A stretch of DNA of 14,855 nucleotides. Source: Caulobacter segnis. GTDB taxonomy: Bacteria; Pseudomonadota; Alphaproteobacteria; Caulobacterales; Caulobacteraceae. This document shows, one piece after another, positions 7,264 to 14,777 of the stretch; the stretch's first letter is position 1; each line of letters starts with the position of its first letter. Below the pieces are notes generated by a model. That model ran no database searches, was not told the DNA's origin, and saw only the letters and a list, made by a program, of their open reading frames with translations. Both the position numbers and the translations under genes were made by a program. Location of the stretch: NCBI RefSeq assembly GCF_003243465.1, contig NZ_QFQZ01000100.1, positions 1-14,855 on the forward strand, given 5' to 3'.

Positions 7264-8001
7264 CTATTCGTCTTTACGGGGTGGGCTTGAGCTTGGACCG
7301 CTCTTGATCGCCGCGAACGGGGCAGGCGCCTGCAGAGCCGGCACGCCAGCCGCGAATGCATCTAGAACCTTAGCTAGGTGTCGCGCCTGAGCCTCGGGTT
7401 GATCCGATGGGATGAGCCCATGCAGCACCCTGATCCGGGCGGTGACGACGAGAAGGTCAAAGAGGCATTCGGCCATGACGTCGAGCCTATCCGGCGCTAT
7501 CGCTCCGCTAGGCGCGCCTTCCTCGAGCAAGAATCTGAAGATGCCGATCAGAGGCTCTGTTCGCGGACGGGAGGTCTCCTCGATCAGCTCGGGACGCGCG
7601 TGGATGAGCTGTTCCATCAGGAGTGAGAAGTCACGGGCGCGGGGACTTAGCGCGACGTCGAGGCAAGCTTGGGCCGCGAAGAGGATTCTGTCGCGCGGAT
7701 TGCCTGGTGGGATAGTCGCGGCGATGTCGGCGGCGACGGGGCTGCTGTCCAGATTTGCCACGGCGCGTAGCAGGCCGTCCTTGGACCCGTAGCGGGCGTA
7801 GAGTGTCCTCTTCGTGACGCCCGCCGAGGCGGCGATGCCTTCCATCGTCGCGCCGGCCCAGCCATGACGCACGAAGTGATCCAGCGCCGCGATAAGGATG
7901 CTGTCGTTCAGCAACCCGGCGGCGGCTTGGGAGGGGCGCCCGCCCTTGGCGAGGAGACGCGAGGACGGCGCATCGACGGTGGTTAGCGGCGGCTGGGTCA
8001 T
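7264..8001 (-). CDS. TetR/AcrR family transcriptional regulator
   Basis: 245 residues. A TetR N-terminal helix-turn-helix spans about 33-80, ending in the typical GVTKRTLYARYGSKDGLLRA sequence; the remainder is the helical ligand-binding and dimerisation domain, with a C-terminal tetracyclin-repressor-like fold expected. The ATG at 8001 is preferred: AGGA lies about nine bases upstream, and starting at 8034 would only add 11 residues and run into the operator region. It heads the minus-strand phaC operon and faces phaB across 138 bp, the classic place for a local autorepressor. A ligand such as an acyl-CoA or a hydrophobic compound is plausible but not shown. Confidence 0.9.
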   Translation of the reverse strand: MTQPPLTTVDAPSSRLLAKGGRPSQAAAGLLNDSILIAALDHFVRHGWAGATMEGIAASAGVTKRTLYARYGSKDGLLRAVANLDSSPVAADIAATIPPGNPRDRILFAAQACLDVALSPRARDFSLLMEQLIHARPELIEETSRPRTEPLIGIFRFLLEEGAPSGAIAPDRLDVMAECLFDLLVVTARIRVLHGLIPSDQPEAQARHLAKVLDAFAAGVPALQAPAPFAAIKSGPSSSPPRKDE

Positions 8002-8035
8002 TTCGATCGGTCCTGTGAATGGACGCGCCCGCATC

Positions 8036-8051
8036 TTAGACGATCATCTAA
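8036..8051. promoter_or_regulatory. 16-bp near-perfect palindrome, candidate TetR operator
   Basis: TTAGACGATCATCTAA reads as TTAGA-N6-TCTAA with a central GATC; 14 of 16 positions are symmetric. Its size and place in the gap between tetR and the divergent phaB gene fit a TetR-family operator, probably used for autoregulation. Confidence 0.55.
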
Positions 8052-8053
8052 AA

Positions 8054-8071
8054 GTATACCCATACGTATAC
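8054..8071. promoter_or_regulatory. GTATAC-N6-GTATAC repeat, second candidate operator
   Basis: GTATAC at 8054-8059 and 8066-8071 are 12 bp apart, each itself palindromic, so together they make an 18-bp inverted repeat. Position and size also suit a TetR-family dimer pair. The minus-strand TATACT hexamer overlaps the first half, so binding here could block RNA polymerase. Confidence 0.5.
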
Positions 8072-8105
8072 ATACAAGCTTTTGTGCGGGCGCGAAGGTT
8101 GTATG

Positions 8106-8116
8106 CTGCGGCGCAG
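8106..8116. promoter_or_regulatory. CTGC-N3-GCAG motif, possible PhaR site
   Basis: CTGCGGCGCAG is an exact CTGC-N3-GCAG palindrome 23 bases upstream of the phaB start. From memory, the PHA-granule sensor PhaR of Paracoccus denitrificans recognises CTGC-N3/4-GCAG. No phaR gene is in the window. In GC-rich DNA such a motif can occur by chance. Confidence 0.4.
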
Positions 8117-8139
8117 TTGGCGTCGTGGAGGTTAAGGAG

Positions 8140-8868
8140 ATGGCTAGCATCGCACTGGTCACGGGGGGGACGCGAGGCATCGGCGCGGCGATCGCCAAGT
8201 CCCTAAAACACGCGGGCTACGAGGTGGCGGCGATCTACCGGTCGGACGACGCGGCGGCTGAGCGGTTTGCCGCTGAAAACGGCGTTGAAGTCTTCAGGTG
8301 GAATGTCGCGGATGAGGGCGCTTGCCGGGAAGGTGTCGCCCAGGTCGAGGCAAAGCTCGGACCGGTCTCCATCCTCGTCAATAACGCCGGAATCACCCGT
8401 GATGGCATGTTCCACAAGATGAGCTGGGAACAATGGCGGGCCGTGCTGTCGACGAATCTGGACTCGATGTTCGCCATGACACGTCCGGTCATCGAGGGCA
8501 TGCGCGAAAGGCGCTTCGGCCGGATCGTCAATCTGTCTTCGATCAATGGCCAGAAGGGGCAGATGGGGCAGGTCAACTACGCCGCCGCCAAGGCGGGCGT
8601 GATCGGCTTCACCAAGGCTCTGGCGCTCGAAAATGCTTCGCGAGGGATCACCGTCAACGCCGTCTGTCCCGGCTACATTGACACCGACATGGTCGCTTCG
8701 GTGCCCGAAGAGGCGCGCAAGGCGATCATCGCCGGGATCCCCGTAGGACGGCTGGGCAAGGCCGAGGAAATCGCCGACGCGGTGGCCTTTCTGGCTTCAG
8801 CGCGAGCCGGATTCTGCACAGGCTCGGTGCTCACGATCAATGGCGGGCAATACATCGCCAACGGCTGA
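8140..8868 (+). CDS. phaB: Acetoacetyl-CoA reductase
   Basis: 242-residue classical short-chain dehydrogenase that reduces acetoacetyl-CoA to (R)-3-hydroxybutyryl-CoA with NADPH, the monomer for PhaC. Visible are the cofactor motif TGGTRGIG (8-15), NNAGITRD (81-88), and the catalytic Ser134, Tyr147 and Lys151 in SSINGQKGQMGQVNYAAAK. INGQKGQ, NAVCPGYIDTDMV and the end LTINGGQY are diagnostic of PhaB rather than of FabG. The ATG at 8140 is used because GGAGG (8127-8131) is eight bases upstream; an in-frame GTG at 8125 overlaps that site. No phaA thiolase gene lies beside it, so acetoacetyl-CoA must come from elsewhere. Confidence 0.93.
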   Translation: MASIALVTGGTRGIGAAIAKSLKHAGYEVAAIYRSDDAAAERFAAENGVEVFRWNVADEGACREGVAQVEAKLGPVSILVNNAGITRDGMFHKMSWEQWRAVLSTNLDSMFAMTRPVIEGMRERRFGRIVNLSSINGQKGQMGQVNYAAAKAGVIGFTKALALENASRGITVNAVCPGYIDTDMVASVPEEARKAIIAGIPVGRLGKAEEIADAVAFLASARAGFCTGSVLTINGGQYIANG

Positions 8869-8903
8869 GCAGGCTCACAGCTTGGCCTCTCAACCTTTCC
8901 AAC

Positions 8904-8927
8904 CGTGGCTTAAGTCGTGGCTTAACT
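8904..8927. repeat. Tandem 12-bp repeat before the phasin gene
   Basis: Two copies of CGTGGCTTAAST (8904-8915 and 8916-8927) differ at one base. The overlap of the copies also creates TTAAG-N6-CTTAA (8910-8925), an inverted repeat of the same 5-6-5 layout as the palindrome at 8036-8051. It lies just upstream of the phasin ribosome binding site (AGAGGG, 8928-8933), so a bound protein could control translation or transcription of phasin separately from phaB. Confidence 0.45.
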
Positions 8928-8940
8928 AGAGGGAATTCCG

Positions 8941-9375
8941 ATGAGCTATCCGTTCGATCAACTCACCGCCCTGGCCAGCGCCAATCAGAAGCTGGCCCTG
9001 AAGTGCGCCAATATCGCGCGGGCCGCTGGCCAGCGTCAGTCCAAGATCGTCGCCAAGGCCTTCTTCACGGCCTCCGAACAGGCCGCCGAGGACAAGCCCG
9101 CGCCTTTGTCGTTCCCCATCCTGCCAGGCTACTCGCACGCCCTGGCCGAAGCCGAGGAATGCCGCCAAGTTTCGCTGAACGACACCAAGGCCGCCTTCGA
9201 GGAATGGCGCGCCAACGTCGAAGGACTGTTCTCGCCCGAGGCGGCGCAAAAGCAGTTCGCCAACGCCTACCAGGCTTGGTCCAAGGCCTTCCTCGCCCCC
9301 CTGGCGACGACCGCCGCCAGCGTGGCTGAGGCGGCCGAGCCCGCGGCCCGCGCCAAGGCCAAAGCCGCCGCCTAA
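8941..9375 (+). CDS. phaP: Phasin (PHA granule-associated protein)
   Basis: 144 residues, small, mostly helical and Ala-rich, with a Lys/Ala-rich C-terminal tail (ARAKAKAAA) and no signal peptide. The start (MSYPFDQLTALASANQKLALKCANIARAAGQ) and the amphipathic helices that follow are typical of phasins, which coat PHA granules and control their size and number. The ATG at 8941 has AGAGGG seven bases upstream. It lies 72 bp after phaB and shares its direction, so it may be co-transcribed, but the repeat before it suggests its own control. Phasin sequences diverge strongly, so the subtype is not assigned. Confidence 0.82.
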   Translation: MSYPFDQLTALASANQKLALKCANIARAAGQRQSKIVAKAFFTASEQAAEDKPAPLSFPILPGYSHALAEAEECRQVSLNDTKAAFEEWRANVEGLFSPEAAQKQFANAYQAWSKAFLAPLATTAASVAEAAEPAARAKAKAAA

Positions 9376-9396
9376 GCGACGTCAGCGTTCGCCGAC

Positions 9397-9426
9397 GACG
9401 GCCGCGCGGGCGACTGCGCGGCCGTC
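9397..9426 (+). terminator. Strong hairpin after phaP, probable terminator
   Basis: GACGGCCGCGC (9397-9407) pairs perfectly with GCGCGGCCGTC (9416-9426) over an 8-base loop. It lies 21 bp after the phasin stop and before the efflux operon. Only a short T run (CTTT) lies downstream, so termination may be incomplete or factor-aided. It marks the border between the PHA and efflux blocks. Confidence 0.65.
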
Positions 9427-9459
9427 AATCGCTTTGATGAATGGAATGACCTGGCCGTC

Positions 9460-10944
9460 ATGAGCTCGATCGATGAATGCGCGCGGCGCTGGCTGGGCTA
9501 CCCCGGGCCTTGGAAGCGGGCGCTTGCCAGCGTTCTGATGGCGGGGATGTCCGCCTGCTCCCTAGCGCCGGACGGCCATCGGCCGCCGCTCCCCACACCG
9601 GCAAGCTATTCTGTCGCTTCCGCCGAAGGCGGGAGCATCGCCAGGATCGGTTGGCGGGACGTCTTTCGCGAGCCGGAGCTGCAGCATCTGATCGACACGG
9701 CGCTGGCCAACAATCGTGACGTCCGTATCGCGGCGGCGCGTGTCGCCGAGGCGCGGGCGGCCTGGCGGATCGACGGGGCTTCGCTCTATCCGCAACTCGA
9801 CGCCGTGGCGACGGGCGCGCGGGGCCGCACGCTCTACAATCTGCCGCAGGTGGGCGTCTTGCCCGTCGATGTGCGCCAGGTCAGCGCCCAACTGAGCGCC
9901 AGCTGGGAGATCGACTTCTGGGGGCGGCTCGGCAATCTGCGCGACGCGGCCCGCTGGCGATATCTAGCCACTGAGGAGGCCCGGCGCGGGGTGGCCTCCC
10001 AGCTGATCGCCCAGGTCGCCAACGGCTATTTGCTCGAACGTGGCTATGAGGAGCGCGTGGCGCTGGCGCGTCATTCGATCGCCACGCGCGAGGACGCGCT
10101 GCGCATCATGAGGCGGCGCTACGAGATCGGCTCGGGCTCCAAGCTGGATATGACCCAGGCGCAAGCCCTGCTTGGACAGGCCAGGACGACGCTGCAGGGC
10201 CTGGAGCGGGATCGCGCCGTCAACCGCAACGCCCTGGCCCTGCTGGTCGGCGCACCGGTGGAGATCGCGCCGGGTTCACTCTCGCTGACGGAGGCGCCGG
10301 AGAACCTGTCGCCGCCGGCCGGCCTGCCGTCGGACCTGCTGGTCAACCGCCCCGACATTATCGCGGCCGAGCATCAGCTGCGCGCCGCCGAGGCCGATGT
10401 CGGCGCGGCTCGCGCCGCCTTCCTGCCCAATATTAGCCTGACGGGCGCCTATGGCGCGATGAGCGATGATCTGGACAGCCTGCTCTCGGGCGGAACTGAA
10501 GTGTGGAATTTCGCGCCGACGATCGCTGTTCCGCTGTTCAACGCCGGGCGCCTGAAAGGCAATCGCGACGTTGCGTTGGCGCGTCGCGAACAGGCGGTGG
10601 CCGAGTATGAACAGACCATCCAGTCGGCGTTCCGTGACGTGTCCGACGCCCTCGTGCGCCGCCAGCTGTTGCAACAACAAATCACGACGACGCGCGAGAT
10701 CCTGGAAGCCCAGCGCGAACGCGCCCGCCTGGCCCAACTGCGCTTCGATAACGGGCGTTCGGCCTATCTGGAAGTTCTCGACGCCCAGCGAGATCTGTTC
10801 GACGCCGAGCAGGGGCTCGTCGAGCTGCGTCGGGCCGAACTGGCCAGCATCGTGTCGCTCTACGCCGCACTCGGCGGCGGCTTCGCGTCCAACCCGACTT
10901 TCGACACCCCCTCATCGGACGCCAACAAAGGGCAAAATCCATGA
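9460..10944 (+). CDS. Outer-membrane efflux lipoprotein, NodT/OprM type
   Basis: 494 residues, the usual size for TolC-like channel lipoproteins of tripartite pumps. Residues 19-33 form a short signal peptide ending in the lipobox MSAC, so Cys33 is the lipidated residue and Ser at +2 favours the outer membrane. Two outer-membrane efflux repeats follow, with helical coiled-coil stretches (EARAAWRIDGASLYPQL, then AEADVGAARAAFLPNISLTGAYG) and the NRPDI segment, all typical of NodT/OprM. The ATG at 9460 has no strong ribosome binding site; it is the only in-frame start before the signal peptide. Its stop overlaps the adaptor start as ATGA. The pumped substrate is unknown. Confidence 0.92.
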   Translation: MSSIDECARRWLGYPGPWKRALASVLMAGMSACSLAPDGHRPPLPTPASYSVASAEGGSIARIGWRDVFREPELQHLIDTALANNRDVRIAAARVAEARAAWRIDGASLYPQLDAVATGARGRTLYNLPQVGVLPVDVRQVSAQLSASWEIDFWGRLGNLRDAARWRYLATEEARRGVASQLIAQVANGYLLERGYEERVALARHSIATREDALRIMRRRYEIGSGSKLDMTQAQALLGQARTTLQGLERDRAVNRNALALLVGAPVEIAPGSLSLTEAPENLSPPAGLPSDLLVNRPDIIAAEHQLRAAEADVGAARAAFLPNISLTGAYGAMSDDLDSLLSGGTEVWNFAPTIAVPLFNAGRLKGNRDVALARREQAVAEYEQTIQSAFRDVSDALVRRQLLQQQITTTREILEAQRERARLAQLRFDNGRSAYLEVLDAQRDLFDAEQGLVELRRAELASIVSLYAALGGGFASNPTFDTPSSDANKGQNP

Positions 10945-12017
10945 CGCAAGCGACACGCAAGACCTGGATCGTCCGGGGCGCGATCGCCGTGGTGGTCGTC
11001 GCCGGCGGCTTCATGCTGTGGTCGACGTTGCAGCCCAAAGGACTGCCCGAGGGCATTGTCGCCGGTAACGGCCGGTTGGAGGCCGTCGAGATCGACATCG
11101 CGGCCAAGACGCCCGGACGTATCCGCGACATCGTCGCGGCCGAGGGCCAACTGGTGAAGGCCGGCGACGTCGTCGCGCTGATGGACACCGAGACCCTCAA
11201 GGCCCAGCTGGCGGAGGCGCAGGCTGGGTTGGCCCAGAGGGTCAACGCCGTGCAGATCGCCGAGACCCAGGTAGGCCAACGCCAGAGCGAATACGCCGCT
11301 GCGCTCGCCACCGTGCGTCAGCGCGAAGCGGAGCTGAACGCCGCGCGCAAGCGGCTGGCGCGGTCCGAAACCCTGGCGCGGGAAGGGGCCACGCCCGCTC
11401 AAGAGCGCGACGACAACCTTGCCGACGTCCAAGGTGCGGCGGCGACGGTCGAGGCCGCGCGCGCACAACTGGCGTCCTCGAAGGCTGGAATCGAGGCGGC
11501 TCGCGGTCAGGTTATAGGTGCGCGATCGAACGTCGACGCGGCTCGCGCGACCATCACCCGCATCGAAGCGGACATCAGCGACAGCGAACTGCGCGCGCCG
11601 CGCGGTGGTCGCATCCAGTACCGCGTGGCCCAGCCGGGCGAGGTCGTCGCCGGCGGTGGCCGGGTGATGAACCTGGTGGACCTGACCGACGTCTACATGA
11701 CCTTCTTCCTGCCCGAGACCGTAGCCGGGCGGGTCGCCATCGGCAGCGAGGCCCGCATCGTGCTGGACGCCGCGCCTGACCGCATCATCCCGGCCAAGAT
11801 CAGCTACGTGGCCGACGTCGCTCAGTTCACACCCAAGACCGTGGAGACCCAGAGCGAGCGCCAGAAGCTGATGTTCCGGTTGCGCGCCCAGATCGATCCG
11901 GCGCTGCTGGCGCGCCATGTGGCCCAGGTCAAGACCGGCCTGCCGGGCATGGCCTATGTGCGCATCGATCCCAAAGCGCCGTGGCCGGAGGATCTGGCCA
12001 AGGCGAAGAAGGACTAG
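10941..12017 (+). CDS. HlyD-type periplasmic adaptor (membrane fusion protein)
   Basis: 358 residues. One N-terminal membrane anchor spans about 10-28 (GAIAVVVVAGGFMLW); the rest is periplasmic. The paired lipoyl halves are visible: VEIDIAAKTPGRI with GQLVKAGDVVALMD on one side of the hairpin and SELRAPRGGRIQYRVAQPGEVV on the other. Between them, about residues 90-215, lies a long Ala/Gln/Arg-rich coiled coil that would dock on the outer-membrane channel. The C-terminal beta-barrel and membrane-proximal domains follow. It resembles the YhiI/YbhG subgroup that works with RbbA/YhiH-type ABC exporters. The start overlaps the upstream stop (ATGA) and the next gene begins 4 bp after its stop, so the three are one operon. 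Confidence 0.92.
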   Translation: MTQATRKTWIVRGAIAVVVVAGGFMLWSTLQPKGLPEGIVAGNGRLEAVEIDIAAKTPGRIRDIVAAEGQLVKAGDVVALMDTETLKAQLAEAQAGLAQRVNAVQIAETQVGQRQSEYAAALATVRQREAELNAARKRLARSETLAREGATPAQERDDNLADVQGAAATVEAARAQLASSKAGIEAARGQVIGARSNVDAARATITRIEADISDSELRAPRGGRIQYRVAQPGEVVAGGGRVMNLVDLTDVYMTFFLPETVAGRVAIGSEARIVLDAAPDRIIPAKISYVADVAQFTPKTVETQSERQKLMFRLRAQIDPALLARHVAQVKTGLPGMAYVRIDPKAPWPEDLAKAKKD

Positions 12018-12021
12018 GCGG

Positions 12022-14763
12022 ATGTCCACCGAAAGCGCTCCGGGCGGGGAGCCAGTGGTCCGCGTCGCTGGCCTGCGCCAACGGTATGGTAAGACACAGG
12101 CGTTGCGGGGTCTCGACCTGGAGATCCCCCAAGGGCGGATGATCGGCCTGATCGGACCCGATGGAGTGGGCAAGTCCAGCCTGCTGTCGCTGATCGCCGG
12201 CGCCCGCGCCGCGCAGCACGGGACCGTGCGGGTGCTGGACGGCGACATGAGCGACCGCCGGCACCGCGAGGCGGTATGCCCGCGCATCGCCTACATGCCC
12301 CAGGGGCTGGGCAAGAACCTCTATCCAACCCTGTCGGCCGAAGAGAATCTGCAGTTCTTCGCTCGCCTGTTCGGCCACGGCGCGGCCGAGCGCCGCCGGC
12401 GCATCGACGACCTGACGCAAAGCACGGGCCTTTACCCCTTCTTGGCGCGGCCGGCCGGCAAATTGTCGGGCGGCATGAAACAGAAGCTGGGCCTGTGCTG
12501 CGCGTTGATCCACGACCCGGACCTGCTGATCCTGGACGAGCCGACGACCGGGGTCGATCCGCTGGCGCGTGCGCAGTTCTGGGACCTGATCGCCCGCATC
12601 CGACGCCAGCGCCCGGGTATGAGCGTCATCGTCGCCACCGCTTACATGGACGAGGCCCAGCGCTTCGACTGGCTGGTCGCCATGGATGACGGCGCGGTGC
12701 TGGCGACCGGCGCGCCGGACGAGATTCTGCGGCGCACGGGATGTTCGAACCTCGAAGCCGCCTTTGCCGAGCTGTTGCCGGAGGCGCGCAAGCGGGGCCA
12801 TGCGCCGGTGGTGATCCCTACGCTGGAGACGGACGAGAACGACATCGCCATTGAGGCCCGGAACCTGACGATGCGCTTCGGCGATTTCGTCGCGGTCGAT
12901 CGAGTCAATTTCCGCATCCGTCGCGGCGAGATCTTCGGCTTCCTGGGCTCCAATGGCTGCGGCAAGTCGACTACTATGAAGATGCTGACTGGCCTGTTGC
13001 AGGCCAGCGAGGGCCAGGCCTGGCTGTTCGGCCGCGAGGTCGATCCGCGCGACATCGCCACCCGTCGGCGCGTCGGTTATATGAGCCAGGCCTTTTCGCT
13101 CTATGGCGAACTGACCGTGCGCCAGAATCTGGAGTTGCACGCGCGGCTATTCAACGTGCCCGCTGGCGAGATCCCGGCCCGCGTCGCGGAGATGACCGAG
13201 CGGTTTGGCCTAGAGCGGGTGCTTGACGTGCTTCCCGAGCAGCTGCCGCTGGGCATTCGCCAGCGCCTGTCGCTCGCCGTGGCCATGGTCCACAAGCCCG
13301 AGCTGCTGATCCTGGACGAGCCGACCTCGGGCGTCGATCCGGTGGCGCGCGACGCCTTCTGGCGGCTGCTGGTCGAGCTGTCGCGGCGCGACAAGGTCAC
13401 GATCTTCATCTCGACCCACTTCATGAACGAGGCCGAGCGCTGCGATCGCATGTCGATGATGCACGCCGGCAAGGTGCTGGACAGCGACGTTCCGGCCAGG
13501 CTGATCGAGAAGCGCGGCGCGGCCAGCCTGGAAGAAGCGTTCATCGACTATCTGGTCGAGGCCGGAGGGGCCGACGCCGAACCCGAGGTGATCGCGCCCG
13601 AGGCTCCGCAAGTGGTCGAAGCCCATGCCCAGGCCCATCGCGGCTTCAGCGTCCAACGCATGGTCAGCTACATCTGGCGCGAGACCCTGGAGCTGCAGCG
13701 CGATCCGGTGCGCGGAACCCTGGCCCTGCTGGGATCGGTGATCCTGATGCTGGTCATCGGCTTTGGGATCAGCCTGGACGTCAACAACCTGCGCTACGCG
13801 GTCTTGGACCGCGACCAGAGCCCGCTCAGCCAAAAATATCAGCTCGACATCTCCGGCTCACCCTACTTCATCGAGCAGGCGCCGATCCGCGACTATGACG
13901 ACCTGGACCGCCGGATGCGCAACGGTGAGCTGTCCCTGGCCATCGAGATTCCCCCGGGCTTTGGTCGACACGTCCTGCGCGGCGAACCGGTTTCGATCGC
14001 CGCCCTGTTCGATGGGGCGATGCCGATGCGGGCCGAAACCGTCCAGGGCTACGTCCAGGGCATGCACCAGCACTGGTTGATGGAACAGGCCAAAGCCGCG
14101 GGTCTGGCGACGTCATCCTCGGTCTCGATCGAGAACCGCTTCCGCTACAATCCCGACGTCAAGAGCCTGCCCGCCATGGCGCCGGTGGTGATCCCGCTGC
14201 TGCTGCTGATGCTGCCGGCCATGCTGACGGCGCTGGCCGTGGTGCGCGAGAAGGAGACGGGCTCGATCATCAACCTCTACGTCACGCCGGTTACGCAAAC
14301 GGAATTCCTGCTGGGCAAGCAGGTCCCCTATATCGTGCTGGCGATGATCAATTTCCTGGCCATGCTGCTCTTGGCAATCTTCGTCTTCAAGGTGCCCGTC
14401 ACCGGCAGCCTTTCGACCCTGGTGCTGGGGGCCTTGCTGTGCTGCGTGATTGCTACGGGCATGGGCCTCTTGGCTTCCGCCGTCACCAACAGCCAGATCG
14501 CCGCTATGTTCCTGGCGATGGTCGGCACGCTGATCCCGACCACAATCTATGGCGGCATGCTCGATCCGGTCTCGTCGATGGAGGGCATGTCCCGAGTGAT
14601 TGGCGAGATCTACCCGGCCAATCACCTGTTCACGATCAGCCGCGGTGTGTTCAACAAAGGACTGCGGTTCGACGATCTGGCGGAATCGTTCTGGCCCTTG
14701 ATGATCGCCGCTCCGGCGATCATCGGCCTCTCGATTGTACTCCTCAAAAAGCAGGACCGCTGA
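12022..14763 (+). CDS. ABC exporter with two ATPase domains fused to an ABC-2 permease (RbbA/YhiH-like)
   Basis: 913 residues. NBD1 (about 10-240) has Walker A GPDGVGKSS (45-53), signature LSGGMKQ (148-154) and Walker B LLILDEP (168-174); the switch histidine is replaced by Ala207 (ATAYM). NBD2 (about 275-510) has Walker A GSNGCGKST (309-317), a degenerate signature LPLGIRQ, Walker B at 428-434 and an intact STHFM histidine (His466). The C-terminal part is an ABC-2 permease with one helix at about 566-585, a large periplasmic loop, and five helices after about 720. This arrangement matches RbbA/YhiH, reported as both a ribosome-associated ATPase and an export ATPase in E. coli. With the adaptor and channel encoded before it, export is the likely role here. 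It ends 2 bp before the truncated permease start. Confidence 0.92.
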   Translation: MSTESAPGGEPVVRVAGLRQRYGKTQALRGLDLEIPQGRMIGLIGPDGVGKSSLLSLIAGARAAQHGTVRVLDGDMSDRRHREAVCPRIAYMPQGLGKNLYPTLSAEENLQFFARLFGHGAAERRRRIDDLTQSTGLYPFLARPAGKLSGGMKQKLGLCCALIHDPDLLILDEPTTGVDPLARAQFWDLIARIRRQRPGMSVIVATAYMDEAQRFDWLVAMDDGAVLATGAPDEILRRTGCSNLEAAFAELLPEARKRGHAPVVIPTLETDENDIAIEARNLTMRFGDFVAVDRVNFRIRRGEIFGFLGSNGCGKSTTMKMLTGLLQASEGQAWLFGREVDPRDIATRRRVGYMSQAFSLYGELTVRQNLELHARLFNVPAGEIPARVAEMTERFGLERVLDVLPEQLPLGIRQRLSLAVAMVHKPELLILDEPTSGVDPVARDAFWRLLVELSRRDKVTIFISTHFMNEAERCDRMSMMHAGKVLDSDVPARLIEKRGAASLEEAFIDYLVEAGGADAEPEVIAPEAPQVVEAHAQAHRGFSVQRMVSYIWRETLELQRDPVRGTLALLGSVILMLVIGFGISLDVNNLRYAVLDRDQSPLSQKYQLDISGSPYFIEQAPIRDYDDLDRRMRNGELSLAIEIPPGFGRHVLRGEPVSIAALFDGAMPMRAETVQGYVQGMHQHWLMEQAKAAGLATSSSVSIENRFRYNPDVKSLPAMAPVVIPLLLLMLPAMLTALAVVREKETGSIINLYVTPVTQTEFLLGKQVPYIVLAMINFLAMLLLAIFVFKVPVTGSLSTLVLGALLCCVIATGMGLLASAVTNSQIAAMFLAMVGTLIPTTIYGGMLDPVSSMEGMSRVIGEIYPANHLFTISRGVFNKGLRFDDLAESFWPLMIAAPAIIGLSIVLLKKQDR

Positions 14764-14765
14764 CC

Positions 14766-14777
14766 ATGCGCCAGGCG
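14766..14777 (+). pseudogene. Start of a second ABC-2 permease gene cut off by the IS
   Basis: An ATG stands 2 bp after the ABC exporter stop, where the operon of this type normally continues with a YhhJ-like ABC-2 permease. Its first four codons (MRQA) are followed at once by the 78-bp repeat, and the frame then runs through repeat sequence to a stop at 14822, giving only 18 residues. Position and spacing support a real start interrupted by insertion. The lost remainder cannot be seen, so the identity is inferred from operon order. Confidence 0.55.

Larger units (their letters stand above)
8024..8094. promoter_or_regulatory. Divergent tetR/phaB control region bounded by 10-bp inverted repeats
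   Basis: CGCGCCCGCA at 8024-8033 and TGCGGGCGCG at 8085-8094 are perfect inverted repeats around an AT-rich core centred near 8059. The core holds the two palindromes listed separately and a minus-strand TATACT (8053-8058), a good -10 candidate for the tetR-phaC operon. The GC arms lie 23-32 bases before the tetR start and 46-55 bases before the phaB start, so each could sit in or near one of the two leaders. Binding of two dimers, or looping, is possible; this is inference. Confidence 0.5.

Noticed and set aside
8866..8877. TGAGC-AG-GCTCA as a terminator after phaB
   Set aside because: The loop would be two bases, too small for a stable hairpin, and there is no T-tract.
10860..13140. Long minus-strand open frames opposite the adaptor and ABC exporter
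   Set aside because: Both are antisense to genes with clear domain motifs. No ribosome binding site or recognisable domain was seen.
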